Assembly (NCBI GenBank): GCA_001898385.1
Contig: MKTT01000083.1
Coordinates: forward strand, 1 to 64,000
DNA length: 64,000 nt
Source of the DNA: Planctomycetales bacterium 71-10
GTDB lineage: Bacteria > Planctomycetota > Planctomycetia > Isosphaerales > Isosphaeraceae
Direction: 5' to 3'
A program made the translations under genes and the position numbers. This document shows positions 1 through 8,676 of the stretch, piece after piece. Below the pieces are notes generated by a model, which did no database searches, had not been told where the DNA came from, and saw only the letters and a program-made list of their open reading frames with translations. Position 1 is the stretch's first letter, and each line of letters starts with the position of its first letter.

Positions 1-86
1 CCCTCGTCCGCTTCCTCGCCCTCAAGCTCGACGAGATCTGGGGACGACTCCAACCAAGCCTGCACCCCGACCCGTGGTGGAGTTAA
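1..86 (+). CDS. 3' end of an unrecognised phage gene (partial)
   Basis: The third frame is open from the window edge to TAA at 84-86 and gives a 27-residue C-terminus ending in HPDPWWS. The composition (leucine, aspartate, tryptophan) looks like real coding sequence rather than a shadow. By position directly before the large terminase it could be the end of a small terminase subunit or of another packaging gene. The sequence seen is too short to decide. Confidence 0.4.
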   Translation, partial: LVRFLALKLDEIWGRLQPSLHPDPWWS

Positions 87-172
87 GTGAGGAGTCTCCG
101 AATTCGCGGTCGCGGGCGGGGCTGGTCCCGCCGGAGCCGGCGGACGAGCTGGACGAGTACCTGGGGGGATGA
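77..172 (+). CDS. possible 31-residue ORF coupled to the terminase start
   Basis: From a GTG at 77 (or 74) this frame runs to a TGA at 170-172 that overlaps the terminase ATG as ATGA, the same coupling used by several later genes in this prophage. The predicted peptide is proline- and acid-rich and ends in ELDEYLGG. It overlaps the end of the preceding frame by about 10 bases. No family is recognised. It may be a small packaging gene or simply a chance frame in a coupled leader. Confidence 0.25.
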   Translation: MELSEESPNSRSRAGLVPPEPADELDEYLGG

Positions 173-1830
173 TCGTGGCGACCGCGGCGGACTGGATCGC
201 GATCGAGGACTACGACCCGGTGCGGACCGAGGCCGATCGGCTCGCGCTCCGGGAGGGGTACGTCTTCGATGCTGGCCGGGCCAAGCGGGCGAGCGACTTC
301 ATCCAGCGGTTTTGCCGGGCTCGGGCCGGCGTCCACGCGGGCGAGCCGATCCGGCTGCTGCCCTGGCAGCTCGAGGTCGTGTGGCAGCTGTTCGGGTGGG
401 TATCGGCCGAGACCGGGCTGAGGCGCTATCGCGAGGCCTACGTCGAGATCGCCAAGCGGAACGGCAAGTCGGTCCTGCTGTCGGCGATCTCGATCTACTG
501 CCTGGTCGCCGACGGCGAGGTCGAGCCGGCGGTCTACGTCAACGCGGCCTCGCGGGAGCAGGCCTCGATCATCTATCGCGAGGCGGTCGCGATGGTCGAG
601 GCCGACGCGCGGCTGCGGCGGGCCTTCGACAAGGTCGACTCGGCGCGCAAGCTCACCTGCACGAAGACGCGGGGCGTCCTGATCGCCAACAGCGCCGACG
701 CCCCGGCGAAGGACGGGCTCGACCCCTCGGTCGTCATCTTCGACGAGTTGCACAGGCAGCCGGGCCGGAAGCTCTGGGAGCTGTTCGAGTTCTCGCAGGG
801 TTCGAGGAAGCAGCCGCTGCTGCTGTCGATCACGACCGCGGGGGAGGACCTGCACCACGTCTGCTACGAGCAGCACGAGCGGGCCGTCCGCATCCTCGCC
901 GGGGAGTCGTTCGACCTCCGGTTCCTGCCGATCGTCCACGGCCCCTGGGACGCGGAGGACGGCGGGGCGTCCATCGACGTGGACGACGAGGCGGCCTGGC
1001 GGCGGGCGAACCCGAGCCTCGGCTACGCCATCCCTATCGAGGGGTTCCGGGCCGAGCTGGAGAAGGCGAAGCAGTCGCCCGAGTCGCTGGCCAACTTCAA
1101 GCGGCTGAAGCTCAGCGTCTGGCTCCGGGAGACGGCCCGCTACTTCGACGTCGACGGCCTCGGCCGGGCCGGCGAGCGGCGGTCGATCGAGGAGATCGTC
1201 GCCTCCGGCGACCGCTGGTACGCGGGGTTCGACCTGTCGTCGACCCGCGACCTGACGGCGTCGGTCCTCATCGCGGGCGACTTCGAGGCCGGGTTCGACG
1301 TCTTCCTCCGGGCGTGGGTGCCCGAGGTCGAGGCCGTCATCCGCTCGGCCCAGGCGAAGGTCCCGTACCGCCGCTGGATCGAGGCGGGGGCGCTGACGGC
1401 GACGCCGGGCGAGCGGATCGACTACGACGTCGTCGCCGACGCCCTGGTCGAGGACTACGCGGCCCGGGACGTCGTCGCCGCCTACGCCGACAGCTACAAC
1501 GCGGCGCTGGTCGCGCCCAAGCTCCTCGCGGCCGGGATCCCGTTCCAGACGATCCGCCAGGGGTTCTTGAGCTTGAGCCCCCCCACGAAGGAGCTGGAGC
1601 GGCTGATCGCGACCGGGAAGATCCGCACCGACGGCGACCCGGTCCTCGCCTGGTGCGTCGGCAACGCGATCGCGGAGCGCGACCACGCCGACAACGTCAA
1701 GCTCACGAAGAAGAAGTCGCGGGAGAAGATCGACGCCGCGGCGGCCCTGGTCAACGCGATCGCGGCGGCGCTCGACGACCAGGCGAGGCCGGACGAGCCG
1801 CTGGTCTGCATGAGCCTGGGGGGTGACTGA
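169..1830 (+). CDS. Phage terminase large subunit (TerL)
   Basis: This 553-residue protein is the DNA-packaging motor of an HK97-type tailed phage. It should cut concatemeric DNA and pump it into proheads using ATP. The N-terminal ATPase shows a Walker A variant, KRNGKS, with the lysine at residue 100, and a Walker B, VVIFDE, with Asp192 and Glu193. The C-terminal nuclease begins with GFDLSSTRD, whose Asp355 is a likely first metal ligand. The ATG at 169 is the first start after an in-frame stop at 88-90, and there is no earlier GTG or TTG. The portal gene follows one base after the stop, as in most HK97-like modules. The length is usual for the family. The enzyme looks intact. Confidence 0.93.
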   Translation: MIVATAADWIAIEDYDPVRTEADRLALREGYVFDAGRAKRASDFIQRFCRARAGVHAGEPIRLLPWQLEVVWQLFGWVSAETGLRRYREAYVEIAKRNGKSVLLSAISIYCLVADGEVEPAVYVNAASREQASIIYREAVAMVEADARLRRAFDKVDSARKLTCTKTRGVLIANSADAPAKDGLDPSVVIFDELHRQPGRKLWELFEFSQGSRKQPLLLSITTAGEDLHHVCYEQHERAVRILAGESFDLRFLPIVHGPWDAEDGGASIDVDDEAAWRRANPSLGYAIPIEGFRAELEKAKQSPESLANFKRLKLSVWLRETARYFDVDGLGRAGERRSIEEIVASGDRWYAGFDLSSTRDLTASVLIAGDFEAGFDVFLRAWVPEVEAVIRSAQAKVPYRRWIEAGALTATPGERIDYDVVADALVEDYAARDVVAAYADSYNAALVAPKLLAAGIPFQTIRQGFLSLSPPTKELERLIATGKIRTDGDPVLAWCVGNAIAERDHADNVKLTKKKSREKIDAAAALVNAIAAALDDQARPDEPLVCMSLGGD

Positions 1831-1831
1831 C

Positions 1832-3061
1832 ATGGGCGTCGCGACCAAACTCCGATCCCTGTTCGGCCTGGGCGGCCTGACGAGGCCCAGGCCGATCGAC
1901 GGCGTGCCGGCGGACGTCGTGGCGGCGATCCTCGGCGCCAACCACTCGGGCGAGTGGATCACGCCGGACAACTGCCTGACGATCCCGGCCGTCTACGCCG
2001 CGGTCAACGCGATCTCGTCCGACATGGCGACGCTCCCGCTCGAGCTGCGGAGGCCGACGCCGGCCGGCGGCTCGGAGGTCGTGGCCGACCATCCCGCGGC
2101 CCTGCTGTTCGGCCGCAGCCCCGACGGCTCGACGACGCCCCAGCAGTTCCTGCGGGCCCTGGTCGCGCGGTCGCTGACCTGGGGCGACGGCTACGCCCGG
2201 ATCGACTGGTCGGGGGGCTACCCCGTCCGGCTGAAGCTGCTGGACCCGGCCGCCGTGAAGCCGGTTGACGGGCCCGAGGGGGTCGACTACGTCGTCGGCG
2301 GCGAGCCGGTCTCGGGGTCGCGGATCCTCCACGTCGCCGAGCTGGGCCTCGACGGCGTGACGGGCCTCTCGCCGGTCGAGCTGTGCCGCCAGACGCTGGG
2401 CGTCTCCCGGGCGGCCGAGAGCTACGCGGCCCAGTACTTCGGCAACGGGGCCGTCCTCGACGGGTACTTCACGGTCCCGGCCCAGAACCAGGAGAAGCTC
2501 GACGGCTTCCGCGAGAACCTGCGGAAGCTGTTCGGCGGCGCGAACCGCCACGCCCCCTCGGCCTTCAGCACCGGCACCGAGTACAAGCGGATCGGCGGGT
2601 CGCCGCAGGAGAGCCAGCTCCTCGAGGTCCGGGCCTTCCAGCTCCAGGAGGTCGCGAGGATCTTCCGGATCCCGCCGCACAAGATCGGCGACGCCTCCAA
2701 GCTCTCCTACGCCTCGGCCGAGCAGGCGAACCTTTCGTACTACCTCGAGTCGCTGCGGCCGCGGTGCGAGGCCCTCGAGGCGGCCCTCGCCCTCAAGCTG
2801 CTGACCGAGACGGAGCGGGCGGCCGGCTGGTTCTGGCGGTTCGACTTCAGCGCCCTCCTCCGGACCGACCTGGCGGCCCGCGCGGGCTGGATCCGCAACC
2901 TCGCGGCCTCCGGGCTGCTGCGGGTGGACGAGGGCCGCGACATGGCCGACCTGCCGCCGATCGGCGGCGACAAGGGGGCCGAGATCCTCGTCCCGCTCAA
3001 CACGGGGCCGTTGTCGGCCGTCGTCGACCAGGCCGCGAACAAGCCGGAGGCCAAGCCGTGA
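1832..3061 (+). CDS. HK97-family phage portal protein
   Basis: This 409-residue protein should form the dodecameric ring at one capsid vertex through which terminase threads DNA and to which the tail attaches. It has the HK97 portal pattern: an N-terminal part around residues 25-60 (ITPDNCLTIPAVYAAVNAI), a central segment ending in the family-typical stretch around VARIFRIPPHKIGD, and a C-terminal region ending before KPEAKP. I chose ATG 1832, one base after the terminase stop. A GTG at 1823 would add three residues and overlap terminase. The gene ends in GTGA shared with the protease start, so the two are translationally coupled. Confidence 0.92.
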   Translation: MGVATKLRSLFGLGGLTRPRPIDGVPADVVAAILGANHSGEWITPDNCLTIPAVYAAVNAISSDMATLPLELRRPTPAGGSEVVADHPAALLFGRSPDGSTTPQQFLRALVARSLTWGDGYARIDWSGGYPVRLKLLDPAAVKPVDGPEGVDYVVGGEPVSGSRILHVAELGLDGVTGLSPVELCRQTLGVSRAAESYAAQYFGNGAVLDGYFTVPAQNQEKLDGFRENLRKLFGGANRHAPSAFSTGTEYKRIGGSPQESQLLEVRAFQLQEVARIFRIPPHKIGDASKLSYASAEQANLSYYLESLRPRCEALEAALALKLLTETERAAGWFWRFDFSALLRTDLAARAGWIRNLAASGLLRVDEGRDMADLPPIGGDKGAEILVPLNTGPLSAVVDQAANKPEAKP

Positions 3062-3684
3062 GCGATCGACGAATCCACGTCCGGGCCGGCGCCCCGACCC
3101 TCCGCGAGCGGGCCGAGGGCGGCATGCCGACGCTGGTCGGCCACGCGGCCGTGTTCGACGTCGAGACGACGCTGTTCGAGGGGAAGCGTTTCCGCCTCCG
3201 CGAGGTCGTCCGCCGCGGGGCGTTCGCCCGCGCGATCGCCGCGTCGCAGGACGTCACGGCCAACATGGACCACGACGATGCGATCCTACTCGGGAGGACG
3301 GCGCCCGGGACGGTCCGCCTGCGGGAGGACGACGTCGGCCTCGCGGTCGAGATCGACCTGCCCGACACGCAGCACGGACGCGACGTCGCGACGCTGGTCC
3401 GCCGGGGCGACCTGGCGGGGATGAGCTTCGCGTTCCGGCCCGCCCCGGGCGGCGAGCAGCGGACGATCGCGACCCTGCCCGACGGCCGGGACGACGTGTT
3501 CGACGAGCTGACGGACCTGGACCTGTACGACGTCTCGGCGGTGGCCAGGCCCGCCTACCGGGCGACCGACCTGGCCGTCCGGGCCGCGGCTTTGGAGGCC
3601 GCGCATCGGAGCAAGGCCCGCGAGGCGTGGCTCGCCCCGCGGCGGCGGAAGCTCGGGGCCCTGAAGGCCCGCATCACCAAGTAA
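3058..3684 (+). CDS. HK97-family prohead protease (S78)
   Basis: This 208-residue serine protease should cleave the capsid delta domain during prohead maturation. The GTG start at 3058 overlaps the portal stop. The expected catalytic His is His72 in NMDHD and the nucleophile is Ser123 in GMSFAF, the usual spacing of peptidase family S78. The acidic segment FDELTDLDLYDVS after it is the conserved substrate-cleft strand of the family. The C-terminal 40 residues are basic and probably dispensable. It lies between portal and capsid genes in standard order. Confidence 0.92.
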   Translation: MSDRRIHVRAGAPTLRERAEGGMPTLVGHAAVFDVETTLFEGKRFRLREVVRRGAFARAIAASQDVTANMDHDDAILLGRTAPGTVRLREDDVGLAVEIDLPDTQHGRDVATLVRRGDLAGMSFAFRPAPGGEQRTIATLPDGRDDVFDELTDLDLYDVSAVARPAYRATDLAVRAAALEAAHRSKAREAWLAPRRRKLGALKARITK

Positions 3685-3698
3685 GCGAGGAGCGAAGC

Positions 3699-4973
3699 AT
3701 GAATCCGAACGACCTCCGCCGCCGGGCCGCCGAGCTGCTGTCGCAGGCCGAGGCCCTCCTGGCCGGCGTCCCCGAGGGCGAGGAGCCCCCGGCCGACCTA
3801 TCCCAGCGGCACGACGACCTGGCCGCCCAGGCCGAGGCCCTGATCGACCGGGCGGAGCAGCTGGAGGCCATGGAGTCCCGCCGGGCCGCCCTGGCCGCCC
3901 GCGCCGCCGCCGGGCCCGGGGCGGGCGGCGGCGCGGCCCACGACGCCCGGAACACCCGCGGCGGCCGGCACGCCTACAGCGCCGCCCGCGCCCTGTCGTT
4001 CGCGGCCTCCGACCGCACGCCCGACGGCCTCGAGGGCGAGGTCCACTCCGACCTGGCGCGATCGCGGACCGTGGCGACCAAGGGCGTCCTCGTCGACATG
4101 ACGGCCGCCGAGGTCGAGTATCGCGCCCACTCCGCGGCCGGGGCGATCGGCCAGGTCGTCGTGGGGCCGATTTGGCAGGCCCTGATGGCCCAGCTCGTCC
4201 TGTCCCAGGCCGGCATGCAGACCCTGGTCTCCTCGAGCCCGTTCAAGCTGCCGCTCGCGACGGCGGGCAACACCTACTGGGTGAGCAACGCCGCTCCGAC
4301 CGAGGCCGACCGCTCGATCGGCTCGGCCGCGTTCTCGGCCCACACGCTCGCGGGCTCGACCGTCGCCGGCCGCCAGGACCTGGTGCAGTCCTCGGTGCCG
4401 CTGACCAACTACCTGTACTCGCAGCTCCTCGCCGACCTGGCCGTCGGGCTGCAGGCGGGCTGCCTGCACGGCTCGGGCGCGGCGGGCCAGCCCAAGGGCG
4501 CCTTCGCCTACGTCGCCGGCGACGGCGTCGACGTCCGCCCCGGCGCGACCAACGGCAAGGCGCTGACCTACGACGACGTCCTCGCGATGACCGGGGCCGT
4601 CGCCAAGGCCAACGCGGGCGAGGGCGCGTTCGTCACCAACCCCGCCGTGTTCAGCAAGCTCGAGGGGACGGTCAAGGTGACCGGCCAGGCGTCCTTCGTG
4701 GCGAGCGCCGATTCGATGACGATCGCCGACCGCCGCGCGCTGACGACCAGCTCGGTGCGGGCCGACCTGACCAAGGGCTCCGGAACGGGCCTCTCCGCGA
4801 TCATCTACGGTGACTGGACCAAGGCGCTGCTCGCGATGTTCAGCGGCATGGACATGCTGGTCAACCCCTACCGGGCCGACGGCGGCGTCCAGGTCTCGGG
4901 GTTCGTCGACGTCGACTTCGGCCTGGTCCGCCCCGCCGCGTTCAGCATCGCGACCGACGTCGTCTACTCCTGA
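3699..4973 (+). CDS. HK97-family major capsid protein
   Basis: This 424-residue protein is the main shell protein. Residues 1-95 are Ala/Glu-rich and helical with a coiled-coil look, matching the delta (scaffold) domain removed by the upstream protease. The capsid fold starts near residue 115 and includes the strand stretch VVGPIWQALMAQLVL and a C-terminal segment VDVDFGLVRPAAFSI typical of the family. The ATG at 3699 is chosen because GAGGAG lies 9 bases upstream. An upstream in-frame extension to 3627 would overlap the protease. The start is followed by an unbroken frame. Confidence 0.93.
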   Translation: MNPNDLRRRAAELLSQAEALLAGVPEGEEPPADLSQRHDDLAAQAEALIDRAEQLEAMESRRAALAARAAAGPGAGGGAAHDARNTRGGRHAYSAARALSFAASDRTPDGLEGEVHSDLARSRTVATKGVLVDMTAAEVEYRAHSAAGAIGQVVVGPIWQALMAQLVLSQAGMQTLVSSSPFKLPLATAGNTYWVSNAAPTEADRSIGSAAFSAHTLAGSTVAGRQDLVQSSVPLTNYLYSQLLADLAVGLQAGCLHGSGAAGQPKGAFAYVAGDGVDVRPGATNGKALTYDDVLAMTGAVAKANAGEGAFVTNPAVFSKLEGTVKVTGQASFVASADSMTIADRRALTTSSVRADLTKGSGTGLSAIIYGDWTKALLAMFSGMDMLVNPYRADGGVQVSGFVDVDFGLVRPAAFSIATDVVYS

Positions 4974-4980
4974 CATCCCG

Positions 4981-5002
4981 GGCCCCGGGGCGACCCGGGG
5001 CC
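4981..5002 (+). terminator. Hairpin after the capsid gene
   Basis: A perfect 9-bp stem (GGCCCCGGG / CCCGGGGCC) with a GCGA tetraloop starts 8 bases after the capsid stop. Only a short TTCCG tail follows, so it is a weak intrinsic terminator at best. In phage head modules such a hairpin often protects the 3' end of the abundant capsid message or attenuates downstream genes. Confidence 0.5.
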
Positions 5003-5036
5003 TTCCGTCCGACCCGAGCGAACCGAGGAGCGAGCC

Positions 5037-5243
5037 GTGCGAATCCAGATGAACTGCCAGGCCCTGGTGGGGGGCCGGACCTACGCCGAGGGCGAGGTCG
5101 CCGAGATGCCGGATCCGGAGGCGAAGCGGCTGCTCGCCGAGGGGGCCGCGACCGTCGCGGCGGCCGAGGTCCGGACCGCCGTGGAGAGGCCGGCCCTCCG
5201 GAACGCGGCCGAGAAGGCCGTCAAGCCGATCGTCGGGGGCTGA
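5037..5243 (+). CDS. Small phage protein between capsid and connector
   Basis: A 68-residue protein starting at GTG 5037, with GAGGAG 6 bases upstream. The N-terminal half (MNCQALVGGRTYAEG, then EVAEMPDPEAKRLL) resembles the short proteins that sit after capsid genes in many HK97-like phages, some of which decorate the head or join it to connectors. The role here is unknown. The conserved position and strong ribosome site support a real gene. Confidence 0.7.
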   Translation: MRIQMNCQALVGGRTYAEGEVAEMPDPEAKRLLAEGAATVAAAEVRTAVERPALRNAAEKAVKPIVGG

Positions 5244-5247
5244 TCCG

Positions 5248-5814
5248 ATGGGCCTCGAGGTCGTCACGCCCGCCGCCGTCGAGCCGATCTCCGTCGAGGA
5301 GGCGAAGGCCCACGCGCGCATCCTGACCGACGCCGACGACGCGCTGGTCGGGGTGCTCTGCAAGGCGGCCCGGCGGCACGTCGAGGCCCGCTGCAACCGC
5401 TCGCTGGCGGTCCAGACCTACGAGCTGTCGCTGCACGACATGCCGGCCCACGGCTGGCCGTGGGAACTCCCGAGGCCGCCGCTCGTCTCGGTGGAGTCGA
5501 TCGTCGTCAGGGGGCCGGACGGTTCGCTCGGGGCGGTCGACCCGTCGGCCTACCGCGTCGTCCTCGGCACGCCCGGCCTGGTCGCGCCGGTCGGCGCCTG
5601 GCCGTCGGCGGCCCGAGGCCCGGCGGCCGTCACGGTCCGCTACGTCGCCGGCTGGACGCCCGAGGAACTGCCCGAAGACGCCCGCGTCGCGCTCCTCATG
5701 CTGGTCGCCCACTGGTACGACCGCCGCGAGCCCGTGGCGGCGGGGTCCCTCTCCGAGGTCCCTCTGGCCGTGGACGCGCCCCTGGGCGGGATCGATTGGA
5801 GGACGCGAGGATGA
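5248..5814 (+). CDS. Phage head-tail connector (gp6/QLRG-like)
   Basis: This 188-residue protein resembles the head-tail connector family that includes HK97 gp6 and phiE125 gp8-like proteins. It forms the adaptor ring under the portal. The N-terminal half is helical, with a segment VEEAKAHARIL followed by a short helix with RRHVEARC. The centre has the strand-rich stretch around RPPLVSVESIVVR, and a C-terminal helix contains LLMLVAHWYDRREP, which is the family signature. It overlaps the next gene by ATGA and follows the small gene after 4 bases. Confidence 0.85.
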   Translation: MGLEVVTPAAVEPISVEEAKAHARILTDADDALVGVLCKAARRHVEARCNRSLAVQTYELSLHDMPAHGWPWELPRPPLVSVESIVVRGPDGSLGAVDPSAYRVVLGTPGLVAPVGAWPSAARGPAAVTVRYVAGWTPEELPEDARVALLMLVAHWYDRREPVAAGSLSEVPLAVDAPLGGIDWRTRG

Positions 5815-6143
5815 TCGACCCCGGCCAAATGCGATCGCGGCTCGTCTACCAGGCGCCGACCCGCGTCGACGACGGGGCCGGCTCGTCCTCCGACGTCTGG
5901 GCCGACGTCTTTACGTTGTGGGCCCGCGTCCTCCCCGCCCGCGCGGACGAGACGGTCCAGGCCGGCCCGCAGGTCCAGGGGCGGATCGATTACGAGGTCG
6001 CCTGCCGGTTCGACCCGCGGATCGCGATCGACGGGCGGTTCGTGATCGAGGGGACGGGCCGCGTCCTCCACATCGCGGGCGTCGTGGATTGGGAGCTGCG
6101 GGGCGTCGAATTGACCATCAGGGCCCACGAGGTCCAGGGCTGA
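5811..6143 (+). CDS. Phage head closure protein
   Basis: This 110-residue protein belongs to the head-tail joining (head closure) family related to SPP1 gp16. It should plug the connector until the tail attaches. Visible features are the N-terminal MRSRLVYQAP strand, the WADVFTLWARVLP strand-turn, a central DYEVACRFDPRI segment and the C-terminal LTIRAHEV strand typical of the family. The ATG at 5811 overlaps the connector stop. Confidence 0.85.
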   Translation: MIDPGQMRSRLVYQAPTRVDDGAGSSSDVWADVFTLWARVLPARADETVQAGPQVQGRIDYEVACRFDPRIAIDGRFVIEGTGRVLHIAGVVDWELRGVELTIRAHEVQG

Positions 6144-6157
6144 TTTAGGAGGTCGCC

Positions 6158-6598
6158 ATGCCGTTCGTCGTCGCGCGCGAGGGTGCGGTCCAGGTCCTCG
6201 GCGAGCTGCTGGCCTCGGGCGAGGACTGGCAGCTCGGGCTGTACAACAGCGCCTTCACCCCCACCGAGGCCGACACGGCCTCGACCTACACGAGCCGCGA
6301 GGCGGCGTTCTCGGGGTATTCCCGGAAGACTCTGGCCCGCGGCGTCGGGGCCGGGAAGTGGTCGGCGCCGGCCCTCGCGGCCCCCAGCGGGTCGCCCGCC
6401 TGGACCGGCCGCGGCCAGGTCGCGAGGTCGTCCTACGCGGGCCAGTCGTGGACCGTCGGCGCGACCGGCGACGCGGTCCACGGGTATTTCGTGCTCGGGG
6501 CGACGAGCGGCAAGCTGATCCTCGCCGGGTCGTTCGACACGCCGAGGACGGTCGCCTCGGGCGACGTCCTGAGCGTGACGCCCGTCGTCGAGATGTGA
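6158..6598 (+). CDS. Phage protein, probably head or tail decoration
   Basis: This 146-residue protein has AGGAGG 7 bases before its ATG. It is rich in Gly, Ser, Thr and aromatic residues (GLYNSAFTPTEADTAS, then YFVLGATSGKLILAG) and looks like a beta-structured virion protein. Similar compact proteins in other phages are described as fibre-like or decoration proteins. It lies between the head closure protein and the tail-terminator fusion. I see no catalytic motif and cannot assign a family with certainty. Confidence 0.65.
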   Translation: MPFVVAREGAVQVLGELLASGEDWQLGLYNSAFTPTEADTASTYTSREAAFSGYSRKTLARGVGAGKWSAPALAAPSGSPAWTGRGQVARSSYAGQSWTVGATGDAVHGYFVLGATSGKLILAGSFDTPRTVASGDVLSVTPVVEM

Positions 6599-6616
6599 TC
6601 GAGGGGGGCGTGACGC

Positions 6617-7834
6617 ATGGCCTCCGCGACCATCCTATCCGTCGTCACCAAGCCGGCGAGCGACCCGACCGCCGGGGCCTGGCCCGACGGCGGAGCCCTC
6701 GGATACTGGTACAAGACGCAGTCGTCGCTCGCCGCCGTGGGAGCCGACGCCTCGCTGCCGCCGATCGTGACCTCGTGCGCGTGGGCGACCCCCTCGGGGA
6801 TCGGCACCAGGACCGAGGCGGCCAACAGCCTCGCGACGATGGCCCTCCCGCCGGCGCTCGGCGGCGGGCGCATGATCTACACGTGGGGCGACATCGCCCT
6901 CGGCGGCGGCAAGATCCTGCTGACGACCACCGCCCCCGTCGTGGTCTCGCTCTGCTGCTACTCGCAGCTCGTCGCCGACCCGCGGCTCTCGATCCTCGAC
7001 GCCGGCACGTCCGCCGTCCTGGACTCCGTGAGCCAGCCCAACACGGCCGTACCTCCCACGACCTGGTATCGCATCAGGGTCGACGGGGCCGTCGCGATAA
7101 GGTTCGACAGCACGGCGTGGCGCGTGTGCGGCGTCATTTTTTCCCCCGTCACCGCGTCCTACTCCGACCCCGGCCTCGGCGGCCTGGCGATCGGCGGCGA
7201 GTGGCCGGCGTCCCTGGCGATCGGCCTGGCGGCGCCGATCGGCCTGGCGATCGGGATCGGCGAGGGGATGGACCCGACGGCCACGCTCGTCGAGGCGGCG
7301 GGGGCCGGCCTGGCCCTCGGCGGCGACTGGCCGGCGTCGCTGGCGATCGGCCTGGACGCCCCCGGCGGCCTGGCGATCGGCGGCGGGTGGACGGCCGCGT
7401 CGGCCTCCGACCCGACCACGCTCCGGGCGGCGATCTTCGCCCGGCTCAAGTCGTCGACGGCCCTCGCCGCCGTCGTCGGGCCCCGCATCCATCACGGCCG
7501 GATCCCGCAGCGGGGCGAGTGGCCGGCGGTCGTCTTCCACGCCCCGGCGAGGAGCTACGGCCACAATCTGGGCGGCGGCGACGGGACCTCGACCGCGACC
7601 GTGCAGGTCGACTGCTGGGGGACGTCCCCGGACCAGTGCGAGGCCGCCGCGACGGCGGTCCGGCTGGCCTTCCAGGGGTTCCGCGGCCCGATCGGGACGG
7701 TCCGGTTCCTGGGCGTCTTCGTGGACGACGTCGGCGAGACGGCCGAGCGGGATCCGCCCGGCTCGGACGTCTGGAGTTATCGGCACATAATCACTTTAGA
7801 GGCGCGGCATCGCGTCTCCATCCCCACCTCCTGA
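6617..7834 (+). CDS. Two-part tail terminator: beta domain, repeats, DUF3168-like
   Basis: This 405-residue protein appears to be a fusion. Residues 1-185 form a Ser/Thr/Gly-rich beta domain similar in style to the preceding protein. Residues about 187-260 contain two copies of a glycine-rich repeat built on LAIGGEWPASLAIGL and LALGGDWPASLAIGL. From residue 266 on (DPTTLRAAIFARLKS to YRHIITLEARH) it matches the DUF3168 tail-completion/terminator family, normally a stand-alone protein of about 130 residues that caps the tail tube. Position just before the tail tube gene fits that role. The frame is unbroken across the joins, and a GAGGGGGG ribosome site precedes ATG 6617. Confidence 0.75.
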   Translation: MASATILSVVTKPASDPTAGAWPDGGALGYWYKTQSSLAAVGADASLPPIVTSCAWATPSGIGTRTEAANSLATMALPPALGGGRMIYTWGDIALGGGKILLTTTAPVVVSLCCYSQLVADPRLSILDAGTSAVLDSVSQPNTAVPPTTWYRIRVDGAVAIRFDSTAWRVCGVIFSPVTASYSDPGLGGLAIGGEWPASLAIGLAAPIGLAIGIGEGMDPTATLVEAAGAGLALGGDWPASLAIGLDAPGGLAIGGGWTAASASDPTTLRAAIFARLKSSTALAAVVGPRIHHGRIPQRGEWPAVVFHAPARSYGHNLGGGDGTSTATVQVDCWGTSPDQCEAAATAVRLAFQGFRGPIGTVRFLGVFVDDVGETAERDPPGSDVWSYRHIITLEARHRVSIPTS

Positions 7835-7843
7835 GGGCCCAAC

Positions 7844-8290
7844 ATGGCCGTCGTCATCCCCGCCCTGGGCACCACGCTTTCGTATTCGACCACCGCCGAC
7901 GGGACGTACACCACCGTCGGCAACATCCTGTCGGTCGGCTACCCGTCGGCCTCCGTCGAGGCCGTCGACACCGGCAACCTCGGGACGTTCATCAAGACCA
8001 GCCGGCCCGGCCAGGTCGATCCCGGCGAAGTCGGCTTCGACCTGCAGTACGACCCCGGCGATACGACCCACGCGGCGCTGCGGAAGTACGTCACGGGCGA
8101 GACCCCGCCCGCGGTCCTGTACTGGCGCGTGATCTCCCCGACCACGCCGGCCAAGGGGGAGCAGTTCCCCGGCTTCCTGACGGAGTGCAGCCCCGCGGCC
8201 GAGGACGCCAACGGCAATCTCGAGGGCTCGGCGACGATCAAGGTCGCCGGCGCGATCACAGCCTACGCGGCGGGCGGCGGCGGGGGCTGA
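7844..8290 (+). CDS. Phage major tail tube protein
   Basis: This 148-residue protein should polymerise into the tail tube of a non-contractile tail. It starts with MAVVIPALGTTLSYS, followed by a VGNILSVGYPSASVEAVDTG stretch that is typical of lambda V-like and related tail tube proteins. The C-terminal Ig-like segment of some relatives is absent, and the protein ends in a run of glycines. It sits between the tail terminator and the tail chaperone, the standard place. Confidence 0.85.
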   Translation: MAVVIPALGTTLSYSTTADGTYTTVGNILSVGYPSASVEAVDTGNLGTFIKTSRPGQVDPGEVGFDLQYDPGDTTHAALRKYVTGETPPAVLYWRVISPTTPAKGEQFPGFLTECSPAAEDANGNLEGSATIKVAGAITAYAAGGGGG

Positions 8291-8343
8291 TCCCCGCCCG
8301 TCGGCCTCCGCCCTCCAACCCAATCCTTCACGGAGTTCGTCCG

Positions 8344-8676
8344 ATGCTCACGAGAGATCAGATCCTGGCCGGGCCCCGGCCGCAGGTCGTCGAGGTCGAG
8401 GTCCCGGCCCTGGGCGGCAAGGTGTCCGTCCGCGGCATGACGGTCGGCGACCGCGACGCCTTCGAGATCGCCAACGCCGGCGACAAGGGCAAGTTCTTCC
8501 GCGCCCGGCTGGTCGCCGCCTCGGTGGTCGACGCCGACGGCTCGCCGATGTTCGGGGAGCGGGACCTCCCGGCGCTGGCGTCGCTGGCCGGCGGGACGTT
8601 CGAGCCCGTGATCGACGCGGCCATGAGGCTGAACAAGTACACGCCCGAAGAGGTCAAGGCGCTCGAGGGAAACTGA
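8344..8676 (+). CDS. Tail assembly chaperone, short product (gpG-like)
   Basis: This 110-residue protein is the short form of the tail assembly chaperone, which coats the tape measure protein before tube assembly. It has a strand-rich N-terminus (VEVPALGGKVSVRGMTVGDRD) and helices ending in KYTPEEVKALEGN. It is located between the tail tube and tape measure genes, as in lambda-like phages. The last codons before TGA form a slippery heptamer, so some ribosomes make the longer product listed separately. Confidence 0.85.
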   Translation: MLTRDQILAGPRPQVVEVEVPALGGKVSVRGMTVGDRDAFEIANAGDKGKFFRARLVAASVVDADGSPMFGERDLPALASLAGGTFEPVIDAAMRLNKYTPEEVKALEGN

